A DNA stretch of 64,000 bases, from contig JAAOMT010000599.1 in assembly GCA_016748015.1 (NCBI GenBank), positions 34,151-98,150 on the forward strand. The letters run 5' to 3'. Source of the stretch: Geosiphon pyriformis (lineage: Eukaryota > Glomeromycota > Glomeromycetes > Archaeosporales > Geosiphonaceae). The notes beneath the pieces are model-generated. The model saw only the letters and a program-made list of their open reading frames with translations, was not told the DNA's origin and ran no database searches. Below, in pieces: positions 45,311-56,790 of this stretch (its first letter is position 1; each line of letters starts with the position of its first letter). A program made the translations under genes and the position numbers.

Positions 45311-46880
45311 GATTTCTTGATTTGTCAAATGAAATTAGAGAAGTTTCTGGAAATGATTGTAGAACACTAAACAAAATTTCTGAAATATTACAACATTCAA
45401 TTATTCTTTTTCTTTATAAGTCACCACTGCCATTAAATAACAATAACAGAACTATTATATCTGATTTGTTGTTTGTAAGTATTATGAGAGTTTTAATAAT
45501 AATTAACATATAGTACAGTACTGTTGCTCTTGGTGTTTTGGAGACTGGTAGTGCTTCAGAAACTGGTAGTGCTTTGAAGACTGTTGCTGTGAGTATTAAT
45601 AAAGTTATTCTGAATCAAACTTTGGCTAACAAAATTACTTTTTCTCTATATTGGAAAAAAAATTAACAGACCTACAAGCGAGAATAATGGCCTAATAGAA
45701 TCCTTCAAGAACAAATTTGTTAATGAGACATTTTTTGAGCAAATTAACTGGGAATAAAGTTCAAATTTATCTTTCTTTAAGAAGAGAAATGTAACTAGTA
45801 ATAAAACTTAAAGCATAAAAATTCTAATATATATTTAATAAATATGTTTTTACATCAACTTTGGCATCTGCAATTAAAAAAAGACTCTATACTAACAATC
45901 ATATTCATCATTTAACTAATATTTAATATTAGTAAGTGAAAGTTTAACTGATAGTTTTAAAAATATATTAAAAATCAACTTTTTTGGGACAAATAAATCC
46001 ATATTGAATGCTTTTCATAATCCAAACATAATTATGCAGAATGGAGATTTGGACCTAAACTCAACATATTATGTTTTAAAAATAGGTATATATAATACAA
46101 TAGTAGCATTAATAGTAAGTTCAATCTTGATGACCAATAAGATTTTTGTATGTAATCCAAATTTTTTAGCTTGTAGAAAATATTGCAAATGAGAATCAAT
46201 AAGAAGGAGTGGCAAAAAGCCATGTATTGGAAATTATTACTATTAAACAATTGGCAATAATAGTTGTCAAAACTTTATGGAATCTATCTAGTAGTTTTCT
46301 CTTTAGCAGCTGGTAGATATCTTAACTGTGTATTCAAATAATAGAACTGAATGGAGTTTAGAATCTCATAAAACATGTATCAGCAAAAGAGCCTGATCCA
46401 TAATCTTTATATTACAGCTTTGGATAAGAATCTTGCCAAGTATTACATTAAATAATATGAGCATTAATACTACAATCATTGTGATTTATATTCCATGCAA
46501 CTTTTGGGCTGCATATATCAAAATTATTATCCACTATAGAAAAAATTACATCATGGACATTGTGTTTATAGTTGACATCTTCAAAAATACAAGCATTGTG
46601 TATTAACTAATTATAGTTCTAATTATAAATAGTAATATACTCAATCCAACATAAACAAAACTGTATACAATACAATATATTTCTAACTTCTTAAAAAATA
46701 TTTATTAGGCTGTTACACAATTAACTTGATAAGCTTTGAAAACATAATTACTTAAAAAAGGTATTAAAAAGTTAATAATAGATAATAGTTGTGATTTTAT
46801 TAACAGATTTATATTTTTTAATGATCTGTTTTTTCACTTGTTACTGAAATTAGTTTTCAAGTACCTAACAATGTTTTTTT
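45311..46880. other. Uncertain A+T-rich stretch
   Basis: No recognisable element. A 17-nt TCAAATGAAATTAGAGA at 45327 equals the start region of the Gypsy-2 LTR but the match stops there. Small ORFs at 45322-45513, 46004-46192 (+) and 46250-46032 (-) have no known motif. A short GAAACTGGTAGTGCTT duplication lies near 45545-45590. Confidence 0.35.
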
Positions 46881-49440
46881 AATTTATTTTGCTTTAAAAA
46901 AGTCTATTTTTTCATTTGTGCAATTTCACTAAATTTTTTTATTTTTTTGCTTAATATTTATTCATGGCCAATATCATAAAAAACACAATTAGAGACATTT
47001 GGATTTACAAACTGTGTTTTTTTTATCTGAACTCGAAATTAATTTAATTTAGCAATAAAGCTAAAATATGTACAAGACCTGTATATTTTACTTTTAGAAT
47101 ATTTGATGACATTAAAAAAGTTAATATGTAATCTCTCAAATTTGATACAGCTACATATTGCAATTTCTCAATATTGTTGTAAAGGTGTAAAAGAAATCAA
47201 TGATTTGAGCATTTTGTTAAATTTTTCAAGTATTGTATTATAGTTTTGATGTTGATTTAAAAGTTTAGATCAAGAAATTACAATTCTTTTTTGAATCAGC
47301 TTGCAAACTTCAGGCTTTAATTGTAGTCATTGTTCTTTATTAGCAATTTCAATTAATTGGTAAATAAGATGGTGCTGAGCAGACTAAATTGGTGCAAACA
47401 TTTGTTTAGCTACAAGTCTTAATAAAGACCTATTAAAACAAATTTCAGTGCAAAAGTTAATAATTGCTTGTAAATAAAAAAAGACTTGTTTATACTTTAA
47501 TCTGAATATGAGATTTGTTTTATTTTGGGCCCATTCTAAGTAATCTTCAACAGATAAATTTTCTTTAGAAACAATATATAACTACATTAATTCAAAAGTC
47601 ATTGCATACCTATATATATTATATATCAAATCTCATAACTTATGATAATTAGAACATTTTTTAAAAAACTATAGTTAACTTTTACTTCGATATTTCTGAC
47701 ATTGTGCAAAGTATTTTATATCAATATTTTAATTTAGCTTAACAAATGCTTTTAGCATATTTATCTCTTTATGAAGAGCACTCAGAACCAATATAAGCCA
47801 AAAAAAGTTTTTTTGATTGTTTGTGCACAATAATAAAGTACTCTATTATATGTTACTACAACTCATTTGTGGCTATTATCTTTAATACAAAAACCTTTTG
47901 AATATTAGCAATTAAGTTTGGATTTATGGCTATTGGATCAGAAACATATAATTGCAGTATATAAATCTCAATTTTCAGATACAATTGTGCATTTTCAAAT
48001 ATATAAGAATAAGAAATGGGTTTTCAGTAATGTTAACTGATTTATTCAATTGATTTATCTCAGTAATTGTTGGTAATTTGTTACAACATGCAGAACAAAC
48101 TTGCTTCTTATTATCAATGTTAGACAATTAACAAGCTGGGGATTTTTTTAGAGAACCAATTTGGCTTTGATGTTGTATTAATTCATTAATTATATTTGTT
48201 TCTTGACTTTTCTCTACACAAAACTTTTCTAAAATAATAATAAGATAATTAATAAGTTCTTTATAAATTTTATTTATCATATCTGAAGTTAAAAAAAATA
48301 ATTTCTCATATTCCTTTTTGGAAAGTTCAAAATATAACCAAGGATCTATATTTTGAATATTATTAATTTGATTATAATTAAAAACAACAAAATTTATAAT
48401 GATATTAAATATAACTGTATTATATCTACAATCTAAGTAATTTTTTTGACTTTTTTGTTCATTGTCAAAGACTAAAAATAAAAATCTTTTGTGAAGCTTT
48501 GACTGTTCTATAGTCAAACTTTCTAATCAGTTAGTAAACTTTTTATAACAACCAGAACTTATAATATAATTATCAATATTAATGACTATTTTCGATCTTA
48601 CTATTAAATATTTGATTGCTGAAGTGGCTAAATTAATAACAAAAACATATTTTAAGTGCCTTAATTCATATATAGCATTAACTGCTATAGCATACTTAAA
48701 AAGTTTTTCTCTTTTATTTTGATATTTATTTTTATTATAAATAAGAGTTTTAATAAATTTTATAATAACTGAATTTTATTTTGCAAGCCATATTAAAAAA
48801 CAATACTCTAAAAGACTATCTAGATTAAAATGGTCATAATTTTTTTTAAAACTTATTATATTATTATACAAATTATTTTGTTCTTTTTTGGAAATTTCTG
48901 TTATGAATTTAATATGATCCTGTTAATTATTAAATACTTCATGTAATTGCTTTTTAATGTTACATTTTCAGATAATAATTGTTGATTAATATTTTTTAGC
49001 TCCTGTATTTGTTTTATATAAACTTTATATATTGGATCTAGCAAGAATATTTGGACTTCAAAATCAAAAAAAGTTTTTTCTAATTCTAATAACTTGTTAT
49101 CATTAGAAAATCTTGGTCTTTTTCTTTCTGTTTTTTTTAAATCTAAAAAAGTTGAATCATTTGATTTAATAATTCGTTTAATAAAAGACTTTTTAACAAT
49201 AATCTAATTATAATGTCTTTCACATAAAGAGTAATTGTTTAGAGAGTTAAGTAATATAGTTAATCTAGAAAAATACTTGATTATTTCTGTTATTTTTTTT
49301 GTTACAACACTAGCTAATACATGTCACTATCTTTAATTTTCTTTGGTTTTATATTTTACTAATTGACTTTTATTATATTCACTGATAAAAAATTCAAATA
49401 AATAGGGTAAGTCTTTGACATTTATTATAAAGCAAGACAT
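46881..49440 (-). pseudogene. Unrecognised long protein, decayed (about 2.5 kb)
   Basis: I do not recognise the family. The minus strand from ATG 49440 reads MSCFIINVKDLPYLFEFFIS, then after stops a LCERHYN motif (about 49232-49205), a basic KRPRFSNDNKLLELEK stretch and coiled-coil-like KQIQELKNINQQLLS. Next is a clean 129-codon piece at 48517-48128 (PWLYFELSKKEYEKLFFL; CVEKSQETN), a CSACCNKLPTITE Cys motif near 48090-48060, and further pieces such as AMTFELM and ENLSVEDYLEWAQNK (about 47600-47520) to about 46.9 kb. All pieces run in one direction with broken frames. It could be a multi-copy fungal gene family or a DNA-transposon protein. Confidence 0.5.
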
Positions 49441-49512
49441 AATTTTAAATCCAATTTAATAAAAAACTACTATGTAAAGTTGTATAGATTCTTATAGATT
49501 CTAAAACTTTGT

Positions 49513-49519
49513 ATTTATA
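49513..49519 (-). promoter_or_regulatory. Candidate TATA box of the 49440 pseudogene
   Basis: TATAAAT on the minus strand, about 75 nt before the ATG at 49440. Gypsy-2 inserted about 90 nt further upstream. Confidence 0.3.
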
Positions 49520-49611
49520 AAAGTATGTTTCTATTATTAGTTTTGATTTTTATTTGAAGTATTTGATCAATAAAGTATTATAAAATTTTTTATGCTAATA
49601 ATGTTAAACAC

Positions 49612-50595
49612 TATTACCAGAGGTTTTTGGTCTCTTTTCTTGAATGTTGTTAATGTCTGTTTGTTGTGAATTCACGTTTTCAGAAAGTAGTTGGATCTCC
49701 AGTAACTGAATTTATCTTCAAATTATCTCCTATAATTTGAACTTGCTGGGCTTATGAGTGGAATGGCCAATTCCATGCCAGTTGCTTTATGTAGTTATGT
49801 TGTAGTAAACATCAACTCTTTCCCAAGAATTGCTCATCTGAAAGCTCACTAAAAATGTGTAGTTACTTTGCTGTGAAAGTCAACTCTTCTACAAGAATCT
49901 TGTCTGTAGGCTACCCTAATGATTGTAATAAGAAAAAATAAATAAATAAATAAAAGAAATGTAAAAGAAATAGGATTTTATCAAGAGAAACGTTTTTCTA
50001 TTCAGGCCTGAAGTCACTAACAGTTTACTGAAATTGGTAGCTAATCAATTTCAAAATGTTAGTTGGGTTTTGGGGATTTTCCAAGTGCAATAATTAAAGA
50101 ATTTGATTTTTTGAATTATTTGATATTTATTTCTTTTTGTGTGTGTAGGAATGGTTCTAAGTGATAAATCTAAAGTAAGATACATTTTCTCAAAGTAAGA
50201 TGCTCTTCTTTTATACAACTTGTCGTAACACTATTCTATGAACTTGAACTTTGCTATTTTCTACAATTTCGCTAAACTAAAGATACATTTTGGCAAACTA
50301 CAAGTTATTTCTGCAAACTATTAAATATTTTGGTGAACTATCAATTATTTTGGCAAATTTCTACAAATTTTGGTGAACTTTTGAATGTTACATAGTTCAG
50401 GGTATTGCATAATTGATCATTGCAATTAGATTATATTTGTGTTGTGTACAAATTGGGTTATTAATTTAAATGATAATTTTGGACATTTTGCTAATGTAAT
50501 AAGTGATAATTTGAAATGATAATATATGCTAATTAATGATAGGATTTATAAGATAATTTCATGCTAAATAATATCTCTAATTTCATTTGATAACA
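49612..50595 (-). repeat. Gypsy-2 3' LTR (984 bp)
   Basis: On the minus strand it begins TGTTATCAAATG and ends GGTAATA. Carries its own TATAAAA at 50215-50209. Confidence 0.95.
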
Positions 50596-51241
50596 TAATC
50601 TCCTTCTCAAGACTGAGCTCCGTCAAAGTCCAAGTACTGTCTGTAATTTCCAGATAGTAATCCAAAATTATTGAAAAAATTTGGTCTGAAAATTGTTGAA
50701 ATTTCAGTTCTGTAAGCTTTTCAATGTATTGAATCTTCAAAGGTCGTAAAATTGGGTTTTGTAGGACATTTTCACAGGTGTGAAATAGGTCATAAAGTCT
50801 AAGAGCAGCTCTGAACTTGTAGTGACTGTTTGTTGGTCCAGCTGTTGTCTTGAATTCATTGCAGAGTTGTTTTTGAATAGCTTCTTTTGTGAGGTTTGCT
50901 GTTGTAAGTTCCAGTTTCCATTCGTAGAGTGTTTTTCCAATGTGGAAATATCTATAGATTGGAGAATATTCAGTGTTTTCTTCATTGAGACACAGTTGAA
51001 GTCTTTGTTGAATTGTAGCATTTGGTGGAATACTAATTGGAGTGAGCATTAGGTTTTCTCTTAAAGCAAACTTTAAAAGTTCTGGGAGGTGAATTCCAGA
51101 ATAACTTCTTGTGTTCTTCTTATATGGGTAATATTTTTGTGAATTTGGGGCTAAATTTGTAACTACTTCTGTTTGGGTATAATTAATGTGGTTTCCAGTA
51201 ACAGTAATAGATAATTTGGGTATTGTTTTTAAAGCTAACAT
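50564..51241 (-). CDS. Gypsy-2 ORF3, intact 225-aa protein of unknown function
   Basis: An intact frame from ATG 51241 to the stop at 50564, 170 nt after pol and in another frame. It aligns end to end with Gypsy-1 25119-25796 with mostly transition-type differences and keeps length, start and stop. No signal peptide, hydrophobic helix or metal cluster is seen. It contains NHINYTQTEV, LPELLKFALRENLML, YRYFHIGKTLYE and FQQFSDQIFSIILDYYLEI. Its last 32 nt lie within the LTR and it spans the polypurine tract. It is the only undamaged long frame of this element although gag-pol has many stops. I do not recognise a family. The position is that of env in retroviruses, but the sequence argues against an envelope. 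Nucleocapsid-like, regulatory or anti-silencing roles are all open. Confidence 0.75.
   Translation of the reverse strand: MLALKTIPKLSITVTGNHINYTQTEVVTNLAPNSQKYYPYKKNTRSYSGIHLPELLKFALRENLMLTPISIPPNATIQQRLQLCLNEENTEYSPIYRYFHIGKTLYEWKLELTTANLTKEAIQKQLCNEFKTTAGPTNSHYKFRAALRLYDLFHTCENVLQNPILRPLKIQYIEKLTELKFQQFSDQIFSIILDYYLEITDSTWTLTELSLEKEIMLSNEIRDII
50599..50608 (-). other. Polypurine tract (Gypsy-2)
   Basis: GAGAAGGAGA on the minus strand, 3 nt before the 3' LTR and inside ORF3. Confidence 0.7.
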
Positions 51242-51411
51242 TAGTTTTTGGGATAATTGTTAAATGTTTTGAGGAATAGTCATTATAAGAGATTTGAAAT
51301 AAAAGAAAATTATTTTTGGTGTATGGGTTTTTATGTTATTTTTTTTTTTTCTTTGTTTTGTTTTTGGTGAGATTGTTTCTAAATTATAAGAGAATAACTA
51401 GTAAAATTAAA

Positions 51412-52801
51412 TTAAGTGTTCAGGTTGGAAGATTGTTCAATGACAACTATTGGTTCTAAGTTTCAGAGAATATCTTCGGGATTGACTAAAGAGGAATGTG
51501 TACCAATTTGTGGAATTAATGGTTCAAAATTGTTTCTGAAATGATAGTGTTTCAAATGATCTCTATGTGCAACTTTTGCTAGGATTTTGTTATCAAGTCT
51601 TAGCTTGTATGATCTATTGCCTAGGACTTCATGGATAAAGAATGGTCCATCCCATTTATTTTCAAATTTTCCACTCCATTGTTTTTCAGCTTTAGTTCTG
51701 TGTAAGAGAACTTTGTTTCCAATTTTAAATTCATTGGTGACTGGAGACAATTTGTCATCATGCCATTCTTTTTGTCGAGCTTGGGAGTGTTCAATATGGG
51801 TGGCTGCTATTCGTCGTTTTTCTTCCAATGTGCTAAGCAGAGTGTAGGCTTTTCGCTGAAGCGTTTCTTGGAAATTGTTTTCATTGATTGGTTGTGCTGA
51901 GTATGTTTCTACTGTGAAACTAATTGGTAATGTTGCTGTCCTTCTGTAAGTTAAATTAAATGGTGTGTGTTTTGTGGTATCTTGTTTTAGTGTTCTGTAT
52001 GCTAACAACATTGATAGAATAAAGATATCTCACTCTTGCTCAAAATTGGTTAAGACTTTGGCTAATAACTCATACAATGTTCTGTTAAAATGTTCCACAA
52101 GTCTGTTTGTTTGTGGATAGTAGGGCAAAGACAGAGGTCTTTTGACATTAAATCGTTTGCAAATTTCTTGTATTAGGTTGTTCACAAAGTGTGTCCTCTG
52201 ATCGGATAAAAGTTCAATTGGACATCTATGTCTACAAATGATGTTTTCATAGATGAAATTTGCTACTGATTTTGCATTTGCTCGTTGAATGGCTTTGGCT
52301 TTGGGCCATTTAGTAAGATAGTCTACAGCTACTGCAATATAATGGTTTCCTTGAGTGGTAATAGATAGTGGTCTGACTAAATCAATACCAATTCAGTCAA
52401 AGAGTTGTCTAACTTTGATTGAATTTAATGGTTCAGTAGGGTGTGTTTTTCCTTTTCTTTGACAATTATCACAAGATTCAACATATTCATGAATGTCTTT
52501 TCTCATTTGAGGCCAAAAGTAGTATTCTAGTGTTCTTTGGATGGTGCTATCTTTTCCGAAGTGTGCTGATAAAGGATCTAAGTACATGTTGTATAATATG
52601 GTCTCTTTTTTCTGTTCTTGTATTAATCTGAGTGGTTTGTTTGAGTTTTTGAAATTTTGATAATAAATAATGTTGTTGTGTAGAAAATATTGTTTGGCTT
52701 GCTGTTGTAGTCAATGTTTTTTATCTAGAGACCAATCTGTTGGAATTGTTAATATTTCCAAATATTGTTTGAGATTGTTATAGTTTTCTGAATTCATTGT
52801 T
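51412..52801 (-). pseudogene. Gypsy-2 integrase
   Basis: Starts near ATG 52800-52798 in the RT frame. In the HHCC zinc domain the first His is Tyr (MYLDP for MHSDP), and SCDNCQRK is intact. The DDE residues remain (GIDL, LLSDQ, VEHFN). Stops: one before QQQAK, one at FD*IG, and one at EDIL*. The end is TAA 51414-51412. Confidence 0.88.
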
Positions 52802-52848
52802 TGTTGGCTCTTTTGGTTGGTTAAGTTGAGTGTTGGTTTTTGTGTTTT

Positions 52849-54659
52849 CTAATCTTGTCTTATTCTGGAGAGACAGTCAACATTGGTGTGGAGTTTTCCT
52901 GGTTTGTGATGTACTATGTATCAATAGTTTGCTAGAAATCCTGTCCATCGGGTTTGTTTTGCATTCAGCTGAGTATTTTTGTTTTGAAGCCATTTGAGTC
53001 TAATATTATCAGTGATAATATCGAATTTTTTAGGCCTGAAATAAAAGTTGAAGTGATGTAGGGCCCAAATTATGGCTGCTGTTTCTAGTTCTGTGGCAGA
53101 GTAGTTTTTCTCAGCTGGTTTTAATGTTCTGCTAGCATAAACAATTACTCGCTTATTTCCATTGTCATCTAATTGTGATAAGATGACACCAAAGGCAGTA
53201 TACGAAGCATCTGTAGCTAGTCGAAATTGTTTGCTGAAATCTGGGTAAGCGAGGATTGAAGCTGTTGTCAGTTTTTCTTTGAAAATTCCAAAAGCTTTTT
53301 GGTGTTTGGTAGTTCATTTGTATTCAACGTTTTTGGTGGTAAGCTGGTTGAAGGGTTTTGTAATTTTCAAGAATCCTTTGATAAACTTCCGATAATAGGA
53401 TGCTAATCCTATGAATCCTCTTAGTTCTGTAGTGTTTTGAGGAGTTTTGAAGTTTTTGACAATGCTGATTTTTCCAGGGTCCGGTTTGATTCTATCTTTA
53501 CTAACAATATGACCAAGGAAGACCAGGCTTGTTTTTCCAAAGTAGCATTTTTTGATGTTGAGTTTTAGTCCTGCTTTTTGTAATCATTGAAAAACTTCTC
53601 ACAGGTGTTTTAAGTGTAATTCGAATGATGGAGAATAAACATCAGTATTGTCAAGATAAATGACTACTGACTTTCAAAGGAGTTCTTGGTACACAACATC
53701 CATTAATCTCTAAAATGTTGCTGGTACATTGCATAATCCGAAAAGCATTACATTGAACTCGTAATTTCTGTCTTGGGTGATGAATGCTGTTTTGGAGTGA
53801 TCTTTGGGATCCATAGCAACTTGCCAGTAACCGCTTTCTAAATCTAGTGTTGAAAAATATTTGGATTTTCTAAGGGCATCTAACATGTTATCAATTTGGG
53901 GAAGGGGGTAGACATCTCCAATTGTAACACTGTTGAGTTGTTGATAATCAACACAAAATCGGATCTTTCCATTTTTCTTTTTAATTAGCACTACAGGTGA
54001 AGCCCAAGAACTCATGAAGGGTTGGATGAGCCCATTGTTAAGCATTTGTTGTACTTTTTTTCGGATGAATTGGTGGCTTTCTGGAGCAATTCGATATGTT
54101 TGTTGTCTTCTTGGTTTGGCATCTCCTGTATAAATTTGGTGTTGGACCAAATTGGTTCTTCTTAAGTCATTGTTGTTTTCAGCGAAGATATCGGCAAATT
54201 CTATAATTAGCTCTTTGAGCTGAATCTGTTGTTGTGGTTTAAGTTGTCCCATGTTGATTCAAGATAGTTTTTCTATAACAACATGGTAGTTTTCGGAGCT
54301 GGGGTTTGGGTTGATTTTTGGTAGTGAATGTCCAATAATTTCAGAGAAATCAGGGACTGTTTGGGGTAATTCTTGTTGAAATATATTATTGTAAATAACT
54401 CCAATTTCTAAATTATTTAATAAAATTATGAGGTAATTATTGGGGTTGTAAAAAGTAACTCAGACTTTCTTTGTTTCTTCTGGAATATAAATGTTTGGGA
54501 TCTAAATATTATGTTTCAAGCAGACTTGTTCATTGGACTCAAAAATTTGTTGTGTGGTTGTTGGCTTTGGGCAGGTGTAGATTTCTGGATGTTCTCTAAA
54601 GGGTGAGATGGTAATTGGTTGTGGAAGTCTGAGAATCTGGTGGGATTCATTCTGTATAT
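52849..54659 (-). pseudogene. pol: Gypsy-2 reverse transcriptase and RNase H
   Basis: A long open stretch at 54252-53710 covers RT fingers and palm (GYWQVAMDPKD, FGLCNVPATF). The active site is YLDN at 53658-53647, where Gypsy-1 has YLDD: one G to A change removes a catalytic Asp. A TGA at 53601-53599 is shared with Gypsy-1 22784. RNase H follows to the shared TAG at 52851-52849. Inactive RT predicted. Confidence 0.88.
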
Positions 54660-55144
54660 TAAGAGCTATATTAACTGGAACTGTGAATCGTCCAGTTGAA
54701 CCAAAATTTTGGGTTCCTCTATCGCTTTTTCCTAATTGTTCTCTTTGATTGACTAGTTGCAAACCCAAAATGTTGATTAAGGGTAGATAAATAGCTTGGG
54801 CAATTTTTTCAGCATGTTTGATCTTGAATGGTTTGTCAGTTTCATTTTAAAGCATCACTGTAATGTCTCCAGTATATCCAGCATCAATTATTCCTCCTCT
54901 GACATTGATTTCTTTGCTTGCCAAAGAGGACTGGGAGGTGATTTGAACCATTGCTTCTGGCGGAATTTCGAGTGCAATTTTGAGGTTGATTTTTGTGAGA
55001 GATTTGGGTTTGAGAACAAGAGTATCCTTGCTTGGATATCTTAGGTCATATCCAGCATCAATTTCATGTGCTTTTTCGGGTTTTATTTCTTGTCCGTTGT
55101 TGTTGAAGTATTTAAGTTGTAAGGCAGGCTGATTTTTAATAAGG
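54660..55144 (-). pseudogene. Gypsy-2 dUTPase domain
   Basis: Motifs 1-4 in 55144-54790 (AGYDLRYP, TSQSSLASKE, GGIIDAGYTGDI, AEKIAQAIY) and motif 5, RGTQNFGSTG, in the same frame at about 54725-54695. Motif 2 has Arg to Gln here (SQSS versus SRSF), and one TAA/TAG-type stop follows VML (about 54846). Catalytic Asp and Tyr of motif 3 are kept. Confidence 0.85.
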
Positions 55145-56102
55145 TAGATGGGTGTTGTTTCAATTTCTTCCATTGCTTCAGGTTCTCCAAATTCAATTTT
55201 ATTCTCATCATTTTCGCTGGGCAAAGGGATACTAAGAGCATAGCATTCAGGACACCACTGTTCATCACAAGGCATAATGCATTCTTCACATAGTCTAATG
55301 TTTATTTGCTCTAATTGTTGAATTTGAGCTTCTTGGGTTGGGTAGGTGTGACTTGCAATTTGGTGGTAGACTTCTACTTCGTCTTTGTAATCGAATTCAG
55401 CTAATTCTATGATGTATTCAATGTATTCTGCTTTCTTTATTTGACAAACATCTTTTTTGATAGCTCTATTAATTAATGCCATTGCTAAGTCGAAAATCAT
55501 TTCGGCATCATGGGGGTAGTGATAAAGTTTGTTGAGAGCACTGTTGTATGCTACATTAAAGAGTGTTTCTCTTTTTACTTTTTCTGAAATTGATAAAGCA
55601 TATTGGCAGGTCTGATTGCAGACTCCTCCTCTCATGGCTACATCAATCCAATTGCATTCTTCCGGTAGCATATCTTCACAAGTCAAACAAGGAGTGTTGT
55701 CTCATTTTCCGCTTCTTTTTATTAGATGGCCCCATTATTCTCTGTGGCAAGCCTTGCAGTAATAACAAGTATGATTTTTATATTCTTCTTCAGGTAAAAT
55801 GCAGGCTCCCATTAACAATAGTTTCTTGTGGTAGTCTTTACATTTAAGGAGAATATAGGGGTGTTGTTTCCTTGGTTCAGGTTTTGAGTAAGGGATATTC
55901 CATCCAGAGGTTTCAGATTCAGAGTATGAGGTAAAATGTTCTTGTTCTGTTTCATTGGCCCAGTTGGACGTTGATCCAAGAGCCATGAATGTTTCAATGA
56001 GGGGTTTTTCCTCTTCCAGTTTGAATTCAAAAGCCAGGGTTTTTTTAGAGCATTTGTTGAATGTACTACAAGTGGCAGGTACCCAGGCGTGTTGTTCTTG
56101 GT
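55145..56102 (-). pseudogene. Gypsy-2 Cys-pair-rich segment
   Basis: Same layout as Gypsy-1 20286-21236, with CYYCKACHRE (55770-55735), CEDMLPEEC, CNQTC and CEEC...CDEQWCPEC. Here the first motif is CYYC, suggesting that the Tyr in the Gypsy-1 CYYYKAC is a mutated Cys. Two stops (after HRE and after SGK) are specific to this copy. Function unknown. Confidence 0.6.
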
Positions 56103-56646
56103 AGGAGATTGTTAACTCTTGTGTTTCTCAATTCAGATTAGCATTGGCTTTTTAAAGCCAATCATTTCCGATAAGAGCTTAGTACTAGGGTGCATCCATT
56201 ACAAAAACTTTGACTGGAATGGTAATTCCATCAAGAGTGAATGGAAAATTGTCAATTTCTTCTACTGGGGTCTTTTTCATGCCATAGGCAGTGATGATTA
56301 TTGTTTGAGCTGATTGGTCGACATTTCTCTTCAACTGTTGCATTAACTGGTAGATAATAATGCTTCTGGCAGATCCACTGTTTAGGATCAAGTGAATTGT
56401 CTTTTCTTCGACTTCTGCTTCAATGTATATAGCCATGATTGCTTTTTGTTTATTGGTGGCTGCATTGCTAAGCAGGAATGATGACTCATTTGCTTCAAAC
56501 TCAAAAGGGAATATATCTGAAAGGTTAGTGTTTTCAGCAATTCTGGCTGATGAGATTATGGTGAGAATATAGGAAGGGTTTTGTTGTTGTGCTGCAGCTC
56601 TACCTTCCGAGAGTGCTGTATGGTAAAAATCCTGTTCTTCTGGCAT
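56103..56646 (-). pseudogene. Gypsy-2 aspartic protease, catalytic Asp lost
   Basis: Begins at ATG 56646, as in Gypsy-1. The active-site box reads LILNSGSA: the catalytic Asp codon is AAC at 56382-56380 (GAC in Gypsy-1), one G to A change. Two stops flank a Tyr near 56185 (Gln codons in Gypsy-1). Inactive as a protease. Confidence 0.85.
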
Positions 56647-56790
56647 TGTTAAATAACTGGGTTGAGTGTGGTAGTGGTTGGGTCTTGGTTGAATGGAATT
56701 TCGGGGAACTAATTGGTTGTTCGAACTGATTCTATTGTTGTTTACTTGGTACTGGTTTTGTGGTGTGAATTGATTTTGTGTAATCAGTTT

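Noticed and set aside
45327-45343. 17-nt identity to the start region of the Gypsy-2 LTR, suggesting a solo or truncated LTR
   Set aside because: Similarity ends abruptly and no LTR end, TATA or further match follows.
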